Below are positions 43,734-52,377 of a stretch of 64,000 nt of DNA, piece after piece. Every line of letters begins with the position of its first letter. Within the stretch, counting starts at the first letter, position 1. The notes under the pieces were generated by a model. The model ran no database searches. It was not told the origin of the DNA and worked only from the letters and a program-made list of their open reading frames with translations. Origin of the DNA: Brevibacillus invocatus (lineage in GTDB: Bacteria; Bacillota; Bacilli; Brevibacillales; Brevibacillaceae). The position numbers and the translations under genes are program-made. The stretch is from assembly GCF_003710915.1 (NCBI RefSeq), contig NZ_RHHR01000019.1, positions 62,001 to 126,000 of the forward strand. The letters run 5' to 3'.

Positions 43734-44428
43734 CCCCATCACCTCAACCATATCTTAACCGACTCCATATAGAAAATCACTTTTGTCTTGAATGTGCTCT
43801 CAATCGAGGCAGGTAAAACGTGGAAGTGAACATGACCTAAACAAGAATGACTCCTCCTCTTACACCTACAGAGAACAATTTGTCCCCCATTTCTCTGTAG
43901 AATTGTAGACCGTCCACTCTTCTAGTCAAAATACCAAAAATCGAAAATTGTGGGGATGCCCTTGTCCATCTCAGTACCGCCAGTTTTTCTCCGTTTTCGA
44001 CGTTGAAAACGCAACAGATACTTCAGTACTTGTAAGAATCAACCGGGAACAAGCTCAGAGGCTCCTTCGCAATGGAGCACGGAGAATTCCCGTGATTAGG
44101 AGACCATTCTAATTGTCTCGGCTGGATTCTTTCAGCAACAGTAATAGAAACCCTGCGGAGAAGCTGCTGCAGGGTTATTGCTTTTACACATTGTGATAAA
44201 ACCCTCTCTCCTTCGATCGCTGATATTTCCTCTGGCAAGGGTATCTTCCTCAAATAATGTCAATAGGTCGCTGCCAAATCAATTTCGCCGATGCCGGTGA
44301 ATAGCGACAGCATCCTCGTTCGATTCACCGCCTATTTAACATCATTGAGGATGTTGTTTTGTAGCATGAGACAACATTATTGATTAAAGCGCGTCAAACA
44401 AATAACAACTTTTTCGAGGTGAATACCT
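43734..44428. other. 695-bp intergenic region with inverted repeats, no clear gene
   Basis: I find no convincing CDS. A 76-codon minus-strand frame at 44023-44253 lacks a family resemblance and a good SD. Structures present are a 10-bp inverted repeat CTACAGAGAA / TTCTCTGTAG (43866-43900), a hairpin AACCCTGC / GCAGGGTT near 44152-44177, and a set of overlapping helices at 44262-44360 described separately. Confidence 0.6.
44262..44360 (+). promoter_or_regulatory. Possible leader RNA with alternative helices
   Basis: Helix set A: AATAGG/CCTATT (44262-44267 with 44331-44336) enclosing CGGTGAAT/ATTCACCG (44295-44302 with 44323-44330), followed by a terminator-like hairpin AACATC/GATGTT (44338-44343 with 44350-44355) and GTTTT. 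Helix set B: an 11-bp helix joins 44307-44317 with 44347-44357, which would break the terminator hairpin. GTCGCT/AGCGAC (44267-44272 with 44303-44308) is a further alternative. This is the arrangement of an attenuator, but it is unproven. Confidence 0.35.
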
Positions 44429-44701
44429 TTGTGGATGAAGCTATCTGCTGTCGCTTTGAACATCCTCTTTGGAATCGCAGGAGTTTATGTTCTAATATTT
44501 GTCATAATGACCGGAGGTGCACTTGATGGTAGCCGATCTCCAAGTACTAGTCCCCTCGGGTATTTGGTTATCCTGATTTACTTATTCATTTGTTTGGGAA
44601 GCAATTTTCTATTTGCCCGAAAGTCATCTAGTATCTGGAGGTATTGCCTAACAAGTGTTGCAGTATGGCTCGTTTCATTTTTCTTTACCATTCTTTTATA
44701 G
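44429..44701 (+). CDS. Small membrane protein (90 aa)
   Basis: A hydrophobic protein with three likely transmembrane segments (LSAVALNILFGIAGVYVLIFVIM, LGYLVILIYLFICLGSNFLFA, YCLTSVAVWLVSFFFTILL). The start is TTG at 44429 with SD GAGGTG 7 nt upstream, or ATG at 44435. No family is recognised. It lies downstream of the possible attenuator at 44262-44360. Confidence 0.65.
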   Translation: MWMKLSAVALNILFGIAGVYVLIFVIMTGGALDGSRSPSTSPLGYLVILIYLFICLGSNFLFARKSSSIWRYCLTSVAVWLVSFFFTILL

Positions 44702-44802
44702 GGCCTACCTCACTATCACAATTGAGCTTGTGTCCCTACATCTGCTTACACTCATGATTACTTAGCGCATTACCTTCTTCGGGAAAAATCAACTAAAAGC
44801 AA

Positions 44803-44832
44803 AACCCGCCTAATTTTGAAGGCGGGTTTTTT
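44803..44832. terminator. Bidirectional terminator between convergent genes
   Basis: ACCCGCCT / AGGCGGGT (44804-44811 with 44820-44827) has TTTTTTTC on plus and TTTGCTTTT on minus. Confidence 0.85.
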
Positions 44833-44833
44833 T

Positions 44834-45211
44834 CTAATCCAAAACGTATTCGGCCAATACACTTTGTACTGCATAAATGTTCAGGTTTTTGTTAAACTGC
44901 TTCTGGATCGGCAATGCACTTCCTGAAACCCAAATTTTCAGTTCCGCATCCAAATCAAAATTCCCGGCTGTTTCAATGCTAAAATGATGGATACTTTTAT
45001 ATGGAATGGAGTGGTACTCGATCTTTCTTCCGGTAATCCCTTGCTTATCTACAAGTATTAATCGCTTGTTTGTGAAAATGAACATGTCACGGATTAATTT
45101 GTACGCTTTTTCAACATTCTCATTTTTCGTTAGGATTTTCGCGTACTCTTTTTGAACATCAGTTATGTTAACCTCAGAAGCGTTACCCATTAAACCGTCT
45201 AACAAACCCAC
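44834..45211 (-). CDS. Bacterial PH-domain protein
   Basis: A 125-residue protein of the bacterial pleckstrin-homology group: MGLLDGLMGNASEVNITDV, then a beta-rich PH core (MFIFTNKRLILVDKQGITGRKIEYHSIPYKSIHHFSIETAG, LDAELKIWVSG) and a C-terminal helix. The family often takes part in membrane or stress functions, but none is established. The GTG at 45211 has SD GGGGG 7 nt upstream; the frame is open to 45241. It overlaps the 3' end of the small gene at 45183. Confidence 0.82.
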   Translation of the reverse strand: MGLLDGLMGNASEVNITDVQKEYAKILTKNENVEKAYKLIRDMFIFTNKRLILVDKQGITGRKIEYHSIPYKSIHHFSIETAGNFDLDAELKIWVSGSALPIQKQFNKNLNIYAVQSVLAEYVLD

Positions 45212-45365
45212 AGTAATTCCCCCAATCGAATGTTTGATCATTCATATTCTCCAAATAGAACAATTCTCCTACTTTTTTGGTTGTTACTACTACTTTATGA
45301 TCCGCACCGGCTTCCTTTGACCACTCAATCATAATAACGATTAGCTCTACAACCCTTTTGGTCAT
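45183..45365 (-). CDS. Small uncharacterised protein (60 aa), overlaps the PH-domain gene
   Basis: The ATG at 45365 has SD GGGAG 9 nt upstream. The product begins MTKRVVELIVIMIEWSKEAG. It overlaps the start of the PH-domain gene by 29 bp in another frame, so translation may be coupled. No family is recognised. It could be a fortuitous frame. Confidence 0.4.
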   Translation of the reverse strand: MTKRVVELIVIMIEWSKEAGADHKVVVTTKKVGELFYLENMNDQTFDWGNYCGFVRRFNG

Positions 45366-45462
45366 TCTGAATCACTCCCGTTTCCTCCGAGGACAAACTG
45401 GCGCTGTCAGCATCTGTTCAGATTTACCATTAATCGAACTTGTACAAACTTTTAACACCAAA

Positions 45463-45497
45463 CGAAAAACCCCCTGCACCAACAGGCACAAGGGGTT
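45463..45497 (-). terminator. Terminator of glnRA
   Basis: AACCCCTTGTGCC / GGTGCAGGGGGTT on the minus strand is followed by TTTCGTTT, 8 bp after the glnA stop. Confidence 0.85.
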
Positions 45498-45504
45498 CGA
45501 GGTA

Positions 45505-46839
45505 TTAATACAGCGTCATGTACTGCGTGCGTTCCCATTCATGGACACGCGAGCGGAACATATCCCATTCGATTTCTTTTGCTTCGACGAAGTGGATCAG
45601 CGCGTGCTCACCCAGCGCTTCGCAAATAACGGAGTCTGCCTTGAGGCACTCGAGTGCTTCCTTCAAGCTAGCTGGCAGATTTGCAATGCCGTTTTCTTCA
45701 CGCTCTTCTTCATTCATGACATAGATGTTGCGGTCAATGGCAGGAGGAGCTTGCAATTTGTTTTTAATGCCATCCAAACCTGCACGGAGCATGACTGCCA
45801 AAGCCAAGTAAGGGTTGGTAGCTGGGTCTGGACTGCGCACTTCAATACGAGTGCTCAAGCCGCGGGAAGCCGGAATCCGGATGAGCGGAGAACGGTTTTT
45901 CGCAGACCAAGCCACATAGCAAGGTGCTTCATATCCGGGAACGAGACGCTTGTAGGAGTTGACGAGCGGGTTGGTGATGGCAGTAAATCCGCGAGCATGC
46001 ATCAGGATTCCAGCCAAGTACTGCTTCGCTGTTTCGCTCAATCCCATTTCGTCTTTCTCATCGTAGAATACATTTTCTTTGCCACGGAAGAGAGATTGGT
46101 TGGCGTGCATTCCGGAGCCCGCTACGCCGTACAGCGGTTTTGGCATAAATGTCGCATGCAGACCGTGCTTTTGAGCAATGGTTTTAACTACCAGCTTGAA
46201 GGTCAAAATTTGGTCAGCCGCTTGAAGGGCATTGGCATATTTAAAGTCGATCTCGTGTTGACCTGGAGCTACTTCATGGTGGGAAGCTTCTACTTCAAAG
46301 CCCATTTTTTCCAAGGTCAAAACGATATCGCGACGACAGTTTTCACCGGAGTCGAGTGGAGCAAAGTCAAAGTAACCGCCTTGGTCGTTCAGATCAAGGG
46401 TTGGTTCGCCTTTTTCATCCAGTTTGAACAGGAAGAATTCTGGTTCTGGACCTACGTTGAAAGCGGTAAAGCCCATATCCTCCGCTTCTTTCAGAGCGCG
46501 CTTCAGGATGTAGCGAGGATCCCCCTCGAACGGAGTTCCATCCGGCATGTAAATATCACAGATCAGACGCGCTACCTTGCCATGCTCGGTACCCCAAGGG
46601 AAGACAACCCAAGTATCCAAATCAGGAACCAGGTACATGTCAGATTCTTCGATACGAACAAAACCTTCAATGGACGAACCATCGAACATCATTTTGTTGT
46701 CCAATGCTTTTGGCAGCTGAGACAGTGGGATCTCTACGTTTTTAATCAATCCCATCAGGTCTGTAAACTGCAGGCGGATGTAACGTACATCCTCTTCTTG
46801 TGCTAGACGCATGATGTCTTCTTTTGTAAACTTGCTCAC
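45505..46839 (-). CDS. glnA: Glutamine synthetase, type I alpha
   Basis: A 444-residue cytosolic dodecameric enzyme that makes glutamine from glutamate, ammonia and ATP. Signatures: FDGSSIEGF (start of the active-site fold), [22 protein letters not shown], the ATP-binding [17 protein letters not shown], and NRSPLIRIP. The adenylylation-site tyrosine loop of GSI-beta enzymes is absent, as in Bacillus GSI-alpha, where feedback-inhibited enzyme instead controls GlnR/TnrA. It lies 34 bp after glnR, with SD GGAGGAG. Confidence 0.98.
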   Translation of the reverse strand: MSKFTKEDIMRLAQEEDVRYIRLQFTDLMGLIKNVEIPLSQLPKALDNKMMFDGSSIEGFVRIEESDMYLVPDLDTWVVFPWGTEHGKVARLICDIYMPDGTPFEGDPRYILKRALKEAEDMGFTAFNVGPEPEFFLFKLDEKGEPTLDLNDQGGYFDFAPLDSGENCRRDIVLTLEKMGFEVEASHHEVAPGQHEIDFKYANALQAADQILTFKLVVKTIAQKHGLHATFMPKPLYGVAGSGMHANQSLFRGKENVFYDEKDEMGLSETAKQYLAGILMHARGFTAITNPLVNSYKRLVPGYEAPCYVAWSAKNRSPLIRIPASRGLSTRIEVRSPDPATNPYLALAVMLRAGLDGIKNKLQAPPAIDRNIYVMNEEEREENGIANLPASLKEALECLKADSVICEALGEHALIHFVEAKEIEWDMFRSRVHEWERTQYMTLY

Positions 46840-46873
46840 ATTTCTCTCCTCCTGTCTCTATTTACAGCTTATA

Positions 46874-47284
46874 TCAGTGGAAAAAGCGTGAAAGCTCTCC
46901 ACGTATCAATGCATTCTCGCCTGAGCGCGAAGCATTGCGATACATGATCTGTTGCTTCAACAACTGGTGCAGCTCCTTGTCGGACATCTCTTTCCGTTTT
47001 GTCTCGGACGTTGTTGTGATTTCTGTCTGTACCGGGGCGGGTTCATTCAACTGCAAGACCTGTTTGATTCCTGCGATGTTGAGTCCCTTCTCAATCAGTG
47101 CTTTAACCTCTAACAAACGGTCAACGTCATTAAAGGAAAAGAGGCGCTGTTTCCCTTCGGTGCGGGCAGGCTGGATAAGATCGTTTTGTTCGTAATAGCG
47201 AATTTGCCTCGCAGTAAGATCAGTCAACTTCATGACGATCCCAATGGGAAAGAGGGCCATATTCCGGCGAATGTCATCACTCAT
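46874..47284 (-). CDS. glnR: Nitrogen-metabolism repressor GlnR (MerR family)
   Basis: A 136-residue MerR-type regulator. The winged helix is FPIGIVMKLTDLTARQIRYYEQNDLIQPARTEGKQRLFSFNDVDRLLEVKALIEKGLNIAGIKQVL. A C-terminal tail that senses feedback-inhibited glutamine synthetase follows (RGELSRFFH at the end). The ATG at 47284 has SD GAGGAGGGA. GlnR represses glnRA; a near-consensus GlnR box lies upstream. Confidence 0.96.
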   Translation of the reverse strand: MSDDIRRNMALFPIGIVMKLTDLTARQIRYYEQNDLIQPARTEGKQRLFSFNDVDRLLEVKALIEKGLNIAGIKQVLQLNEPAPVQTEITTTSETKRKEMSDKELHQLLKQQIMYRNASRSGENALIRGELSRFFH

Positions 47285-47319
47285 GACTTGTCCCTCCTCT
47301 ATGGTATTTCTTATCACTC

Positions 47320-47369
47320 ATTCTATGCAATCCATCAAATCCTGTCAATGGATGTTAGAAAATATTACG
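47320..47369 (-). promoter_or_regulatory. glnR promoter and GlnR/TnrA box
   Basis: Minus strand: TTGACA (47348-47343), a 17-bp spacer and TAGAAT (47325-47320). Just upstream, 47369-47353 reads CGTAATATTTTCTAACA, which fits the GlnR/TnrA consensus TGTNA-N7-TNACA at all fixed positions but the first. Confidence 0.8.
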
Positions 47370-47423
47370 CAAACGCATTCATTAGCAAATCTGGAATTCA
47401 ATTAAATGGTGCATGAACTAAAG

Positions 47424-47460
47424 AAAAAACAGCGACAGCCAACCAAATGTGGCCATCGCT
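47424..47460 (-). terminator. Terminator of the spoVK-hflX-ynbB unit
   Basis: Imperfect stem AGCGATGGCC / GGCTGTCGCT on the minus strand followed by TTTTTTC, 15 bp after the ynbB stop. Confidence 0.75.
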
Positions 47461-47474
47461 ATTGTCTTTACGTC

Positions 47475-48752
47475 TTATGCATGCGGAAGCTCAAGCAACC
47501 CTTTTTCCAGCATGCCATTCAGAGCGGTTAGAATCCCTACTTTCACATGGGAGTAAGTCAAACCTCCCTGAACAAATCCGAGATATGGCGGTCGGATGGG
47601 GCCATCTGCCGAGAATTCGATACTTGCGCCCTGTATGAATGTACCGGCAGCCATAATGACGGGGTCCGCGTAGCCAGGCATTTCACTTGGGTATGGGGTC
47701 ACATGCGCATCGACGGGTGCAGCTTTCTGAATCCCTTGGCAAAACGTAATCAAGCGTTCTGCCGTCCCGAATGCTACCGACTGGATCAAATCTGTACGAG
47801 GCTCGTGCCAGAGCGGATTGGTTTGAAAACCGAGCCGTTCCAACAGAGCTGAGGAAAAGACCGCTCCCTTCAAAGCCTCTCCCACGACGTGAGGAGCAAG
47901 GAAAAATCCTTGATACATCTCCAGCAAGGAGTACAGTGAAGCGCCCCCTTCTGCTCCGATCCCCGGTGCAGCCATGCGGTAGGAGGCTAGTTGAACCAGG
48001 TCCTGACGTCCGACGATGTACCCGCCTGTTTTCACGAGTCCGCCACCCGGATTTTTGATCAGCGATCCCGCCATGATGTCTGCACCAACCTGCAAGGGCT
48101 CGCGCAGTTCGGTAAATTCACCGTAGCAATTGTCTACGAAAACAATCAGCTCTGGATTGATTTCTTTCACGTAGCGGATCATTTCCTCGATCTTTTCGAT
48201 GGTAAAGGAAGGTCGATCTGCATATCCACGTGAACGCTGTATCCCAATGACCTTGGTTTTTGGAGTAATCGCCTTTGCGACAGCGGAAAAATCAATGTGC
48301 CCGTCCTCTGTCAACGGCACGTAGCTGTAGCCAGTTCCGTAGTCCTTCAAAGACCCTTGCCCCTCACCACGCACACCGACGACTTCTTCCAGCGTATCGT
48401 ACGGTTTGCCTGTAATGTAGAGCAAATCATCTCCCGGACGCAGGATGCCAAACAGCGAAATAGCGATGGCATGGGTGCCAGAAATAATGTGATTTCGGAC
48501 GAGTGCCGCCTCTCCCCCAAAAACATCCGCATAGATGGACTCCAATGTAGAGCGTCCGGAATCATCATATCCGTATCCGGTCGATGGAGCGAAATGGAAT
48601 TCATTGACTCCATGTTTTTGAAAGGATCGCAGGACCTTCAATTGATTGCTGTCCACGACTTCTGCGATTTCTTTGTGTCGACCTGCGACCATGGTTTCCA
48701 CTTCTGCTACGAGGGGACGAAGCTGCTCCCCGTGAGAAAAATATTGAAACAT
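47475..48752 (-). CDS. ynbB: YnbB-like PLP enzyme (methionine gamma-lyase / aluminium-resistance family)
   Basis: A 425-residue PLP-fold protein of the family once called aluminium resistance protein. Landmarks: FHFAPSTGYGYDDSGRSTLESIYADVFGGEAALVR, SGTHAIAISLFGILRPGDDLLY, FVDNCYGEFTE, and the lysine in AGSLIKNPGGG. The true substrate is unknown, though a methionine gamma-lyase-like reaction is annotated for relatives. It lies 7 bp after hflX, in the spoVK-hflX-ynbB unit, in the same order as in B. subtilis. Confidence 0.92.
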   Translation of the reverse strand: MFQYFSHGEQLRPLVAEVETMVAGRHKEIAEVVDSNQLKVLRSFQKHGVNEFHFAPSTGYGYDDSGRSTLESIYADVFGGEAALVRNHIISGTHAIAISLFGILRPGDDLLYITGKPYDTLEEVVGVRGEGQGSLKDYGTGYSYVPLTEDGHIDFSAVAKAITPKTKVIGIQRSRGYADRPSFTIEKIEEMIRYVKEINPELIVFVDNCYGEFTELREPLQVGADIMAGSLIKNPGGGLVKTGGYIVGRQDLVQLASYRMAAPGIGAEGGASLYSLLEMYQGFFLAPHVVGEALKGAVFSSALLERLGFQTNPLWHEPRTDLIQSVAFGTAERLITFCQGIQKAAPVDAHVTPYPSEMPGYADPVIMAAGTFIQGASIEFSADGPIRPPYLGFVQGGLTYSHVKVGILTALNGMLEKGLLELPHA

Positions 48753-48759
48753 GATAATC

Positions 48760-50052
48760 TTACCAACTCTCTTCTACAGTCTCTGGTGGATCCAGGAGGA
48801 ACGGAGCAATGCGTCCGTAGATGGGATGATCCCGATTGACCCGGACCGTGATCCGGTAGGACTCCTCTTCTTCCTGATACTCCTGGTCCATCTCCACACC
48901 TTCGCGATGCAGCATAGATAAAATATCTCCACGACTTATCGGCACCTTGAGTGTAAATCGGTCGAAGGATGACATGACAAAGTCCTCGATGCGATCCAGC
49001 AGCTTTTTCTGGTCCTCTTCACGTAAGGCGGATACGAGGATCGAAGCTTCCGCTGGCGGCAAATAAGTCCCTTCTGTCAGTAAGTCTGCTTTATTAAAGA
49101 CGACTAGCTCCGGAATTTGCTCAGCCTTCAAATCCTTCAAGATCCGGTTCACAACCTCCATGTGAATACCCAGATCCGGGTGGCTGATGTCTACGACGTG
49201 CAGGATCAGATCGGCTTCCTTTACCCCTTCCAATGTGGAACGAAATGCCGCAACCAATGTCGTGGGCAGATCTTGAATAAAGCCTACTGTATCCGTCAGA
49301 AGGACTTCCATCCCGCTCGGCAGAGTAAGCTGGCGAGTTGTCGGATCCAAAGTAGCAAACAGCTTGTCTTCCTGGAGGGTTTCTGCAGCGGTCAGCTGAT
49401 TGAGCAAGGTTGACTTCCCTGCGTTTGTATAGCCTACCAGTGCCACTTGGAAAACGTTGTTTTTCTTCCGACGCTCACGGTGCAGCTGCCGCGTGCGTAC
49501 CGTATCTTCGAGCTGCTGCTTCAATTCGCTGATCCGCTTGCGAATATGGCGTCTGTCGCTTTCCAGCTTGGTTTCCCCGGGACCACGCGTACCGATCCCG
49601 CCGCCTAGACGAGATAGCTGCTTCCCTTGCCCGGCGAGGCGGGGAAGCAGGTAGTTGTACTGTGCCAGCTCTACCTGAATCTTCCCTTCCCGCGATTGCG
49701 CCCGTCCTGCAAAAATGTCCAAGATCAGCTGCGTTCTGTCGATCACCTTGCAGTCAAATACCCGATCCAGATTGCGTGTCTGGCTGGGTGACAGTTCGTC
49801 GTTGAAAATGATGACATCCACATCCAGCTCTTCTGCCCGTTGCGCGATTTCTTCAATTTTCCCGGTACCCAGGTACCAGGCGGAATCTACCCGCTCCCGG
49901 TTTTGGGTAATGACATCCAGTACCTCAACGCCAGCAGTATCCGCCAATTCATGGAGCTCCTCCATGGATAGCCGCATCCGTTCTGTGTCCCGATTATCTA
50001 ATAGACAGCCAACCACTATCGCCGTCTCTTTTGTTTTGATGATATCGTTCAC
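48760..50052 (-). CDS. hflX: Ribosome-associated GTPase HflX
   Basis: A 430-residue GTPase that splits stalled or stressed ribosomes. The HflX N-terminal domain has the glycine-rich RLAGQGKQLSRLGGGIGTRGPGETKLE, then a coiled coil, then the G domain: G1 GYTNAGKST, G3 DTVGF, G4 NKADLL, G5 SALR. The C-terminal domain is about 85 residues. The GTG at 50052 follows AAAGGGCGGG; the frame is open further up with no SD. The gene corresponds to B. subtilis ynbA. Confidence 0.95.
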   Translation of the reverse strand: MNDIIKTKETAIVVGCLLDNRDTERMRLSMEELHELADTAGVEVLDVITQNRERVDSAWYLGTGKIEEIAQRAEELDVDVIIFNDELSPSQTRNLDRVFDCKVIDRTQLILDIFAGRAQSREGKIQVELAQYNYLLPRLAGQGKQLSRLGGGIGTRGPGETKLESDRRHIRKRISELKQQLEDTVRTRQLHRERRKKNNVFQVALVGYTNAGKSTLLNQLTAAETLQEDKLFATLDPTTRQLTLPSGMEVLLTDTVGFIQDLPTTLVAAFRSTLEGVKEADLILHVVDISHPDLGIHMEVVNRILKDLKAEQIPELVVFNKADLLTEGTYLPPAEASILVSALREEDQKKLLDRIEDFVMSSFDRFTLKVPISRGDILSMLHREGVEMDQEYQEEEESYRITVRVNRDHPIYGRIAPFLLDPPETVEESW

Positions 50053-50101
50053 GGAATCCCGCCCTTTCTTCATCCTATCATACCACATTTTTCCCGAACC
50101 T

Positions 50102-51064
50102 CTACGTGGACGTGGACGACCAGACAAAATCCTCTGGCAGTAAAGTCATAATGTCCTCGCGAGTTAATTCCTGAACGGCAAGTAATCTCACCGCCTGCTT
50201 TCGTATCGCTTGCTCCAGGGCATTGCGTACATATCGGGCATTACTGAAGTTCGTTTCGAAAATATCCACACGCATCCGCGTTAAATGGTGTCTAAGCTTA
50301 TCTTTGGCTCCAGATGACAACCGATATTCCTTTGCTTCCAGCAAACTGTCCGCAATCTTGAGCAAATCCTCTACACTGTAATCCGCGAACTTCAAGTGAA
50401 TCGGAAAACGGGAAGGCATTCCGGGATTTAGTTCGAGAAAGGCTTCCATTTCATCTGTATACCCAGCAAGAATACAAATAAAGTCATTACCATGATCTTC
50501 GAGGGCTTTCGTCAAGCAATCAATTGCCTCTTTACCGAAGTCCTTTTCGCCACCTCGCGCCAGTGAATAAGCCTCATCTATAAAAAGAATGCCGCCCAAT
50601 GCTTTCTTTACCAACTCTCGTGTTTTCTGGGCCGTATGCCCAATAAATTCTCCGACTAAATCTGCTCGCTCTACCTCGATCAAATGGCCTTTACTCAAGA
50701 TTCCCATTTCACGGAACATCCGGCCAAAAATTCGTGCAACAGTCGTTTTTCCAGTCCCCGGATTCCCTTTGAAGACCATATGGAATACCTGTTTTTCCAA
50801 TTTTAAGTGGTGCTTTTCCCGTTCTTTATTCATTCTCAACAGAGCATGGATCTCGTACATCAGCTTTTTGGCTTCCTGCAAGCCGATCAGGCGTTCCAAA
50901 TCCTCGAAGGCGGCAGCCACGTTTCCTGGCGCCGTAGTCCGAACCCGATCAGCCAACGTTTCTGGTTGCTTGACCCGCTCCGGTCGGTGAAATACCACCT
51001 GAATACGATGCGGTACCTTCTCATCCTGAGTTTCCGCTGAAGGTTGATAGCCGGTCGGTTTCAC
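50102..51064 (-). CDS. spoVK: Stage V sporulation protein K (AAA ATPase)
   Basis: A 320-residue CbbX-like AAA ATPase. Walker A is FKGNPGTGKTTVARIFGRMF, Walker B FIDEAYSLARGGEKDFGKEAID, sensor/arginine finger region MPSRFPIHLKF, and the C-terminal lid with FETNFSNARYVRNALEQAI. SpoVK is needed for spore maturation in B. subtilis and is expected to be made in the mother cell. The start is GTG at 51064. It leads the spoVK-hflX-ynbB unit, 50 bp upstream of hflX. Confidence 0.95.
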   Translation of the reverse strand: MKPTGYQPSAETQDEKVPHRIQVVFHRPERVKQPETLADRVRTTAPGNVAAAFEDLERLIGLQEAKKLMYEIHALLRMNKEREKHHLKLEKQVFHMVFKGNPGTGKTTVARIFGRMFREMGILSKGHLIEVERADLVGEFIGHTAQKTRELVKKALGGILFIDEAYSLARGGEKDFGKEAIDCLTKALEDHGNDFICILAGYTDEMEAFLELNPGMPSRFPIHLKFADYSVEDLLKIADSLLEAKEYRLSSGAKDKLRHHLTRMRVDIFETNFSNARYVRNALEQAIRKQAVRLLAVQELTREDIMTLLPEDFVWSSTST

Positions 51065-51243
51065 CTGTGATCACCTGCCTCATGGTCATACATTAGTATA
51101 CTCATGAACAAGGTAAACCTGCCCTATTTTTTGATGTACCTTGCTGTTTAAAGCAAACAAGCAAGACAGCACTTCCCGACACCATTGCTGCTTGTGGTAA
51201 AATGGATAGGAATATTTAGGTAGCAAAGGAGCGAAATGTTACC

Positions 51244-51711
51244 ATGCACTTCCAACCTAAAATCGATTCGTTCTTCGTCATCGTATTGTCGGTCATCATT
51301 GTGGTCATTTCTGCGGTTTTTCTGGTACCGCTCGGCCTCGACCTTTCAAGTGGCAGAATCTTTTCCACAGGGGAATGGACCATCATTCTGTCGATTTATC
51401 TGGCTTCTGTTGGTTTTATGCTTTGGACTTTCTTTGGTATCAAGTACGCACTGTATGATGACCATCTTTACGTACAAGGAGGACCTTTCCGCAGCCACAT
51501 CCGGTATTCCGACATCACCAGGGTCGCTTCCAGCCTGGATATGTACACGGGGTATAAACTCCTGACATCAAAGAGAGGAATCGAAATCCACTATCGGACA
51601 GCTTTTTTCGGCAGTGTCAAAATCTCACCCAAAGAAATCGACTTGTTTCTGGTGGAACTAAAAAAGCGTTGTCCAAATGCCATTTTCCAGATCGATCAAA
51701 AGACCTTCTAG
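51244..51711 (+). CDS. Membrane-anchored PH-domain protein (YyaB-like)
   Basis: A 155-residue protein with two hydrophobic segments (SFFVIVLSVIIVVISAVFLVP, WTIILSIYLASVGFMLWTFF) followed by a bacterial PH domain (YALYDDHLYVQGGPFRSHIRYSDITRVASS, YKLLTSKRGIEIHY, VKISPKEIDLFLVELKKRCPNA). This fits the short YyaB/bPH group. GGAG precedes the ATG. It is convergent with the IF-3-like gene, overlapping it by 4 bp at the stops. Function is unknown. Confidence 0.82.
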   Translation: MHFQPKIDSFFVIVLSVIIVVISAVFLVPLGLDLSSGRIFSTGEWTIILSIYLASVGFMLWTFFGIKYALYDDHLYVQGGPFRSHIRYSDITRVASSLDMYTGYKLLTSKRGIEIHYRTAFFGSVKISPKEIDLFLVELKKRCPNAIFQIDQKTF

Positions 51712-52196
51712 TCTAGTGGCTTCATCACTGCAATCACTTGTTTGCCGCTCACCTGAATTCCTTTGTCCTGTTTTCCGCAATGCTTCAAATCGCGCACCAG
51801 CACTTCAATCAATTGCTTGGCTTCCTGGCTCTCCCTTTTCTCCAGCTTTACAATAAATTGCACGGCATCCCCGGCAGACAAAATCCGCTCCGCCTGACGT
51901 TTCTTTGTATCGTAGTCATGCTCCTCGATATATGCACTCAGGCGGATCTCCTTTACTTTTGCCCCTTTTTCCAGCTTCTTGGTCATCGCCTTGTCTTTGA
52001 TGGATTGTTCCTTCAGTACAGTATGGCTTACCAACTGGCAAGGAGGCGGACTTGTTGAAAGAGACAGGCATACCAAATCTACACCCAGTTCCTTTGCTAA
52101 ACGAAGAGCCTCTTTGGTCTCCACGATACCTAGATCTTCCCCATGTACACCGGTCAACAGCACTTCAAAAGCTATAATTTTTTCATTCTTTATCAT
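51708..52196 (-). CDS. Divergent translation initiation factor IF-3 paralogue
   Basis: A 162-residue protein with the two-domain IF-3 layout. N-domain: NEKIIAFEVLLTGVHGEDLGIVETKEALRLAKELGVDLVCLS ... SPPPCQLV (1-55). Linker: SHTVLKEQSIKDKAMTKKLEKGAK (57-80). C-domain: VKEIRLSAYIEEHDYDTKKRQAERILSAGDAVQFIVKL (81-118) to KQVIAVMKP. Features typical of real IF-3 are lost: MDYGKYxYE is replaced by SHTVLKEQ and the FRGRE box by LEKRES. It is not beside rpmI-rplT, where the housekeeping infC lies. The ATG has SD AGGAG 9 nt upstream. It may bind 30S subunits for a special purpose. Confidence 0.82.
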   Translation of the reverse strand: MIKNEKIIAFEVLLTGVHGEDLGIVETKEALRLAKELGVDLVCLSLSTSPPPCQLVSHTVLKEQSIKDKAMTKKLEKGAKVKEIRLSAYIEEHDYDTKKRQAERILSAGDAVQFIVKLEKRESQEAKQLIEVLVRDLKHCGKQDKGIQVSGKQVIAVMKPLD

Positions 52197-52309
52197 CGTT
52201 TTGTTCTCCTATATGCAAGTTGAAAAGGCATTTATCCATTTTATCCAATATACAAGGTATCTTCTACTGAAGCATCTAAAACCTGACGTTTTGTCATGCA
52301 GTCTGAGTA

Positions 52310-52359
52310 TTGACACGCTTGCACGCTTCCATTATAGTTGCGTTTAATTAGCATGCTAA
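52310..52359 (+). promoter_or_regulatory. marR promoter and palindromic operator
   Basis: TTGACA (52310-52315), a 17-bp spacer and TATAGT (52333-52338), then the perfect 12-bp palindrome TTAGCATGCTAA (52348-52359) over the expected start site. It lies 18 bp upstream of the marR GTG, a good place for autorepression. Confidence 0.75.
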
Positions 52360-52377
52360 CTATCTGGAGGTAAATCC

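Noticed and set aside
44023-44253. 76-codon minus-strand frame in the 695-bp gap
   Set aside because: Weak start context and no resemblance; left as unassigned intergenic DNA.
45358-46806. A 482-codon plus-strand frame opposite glnA
   Set aside because: Antisense shadow of glnA with an implausible composition.
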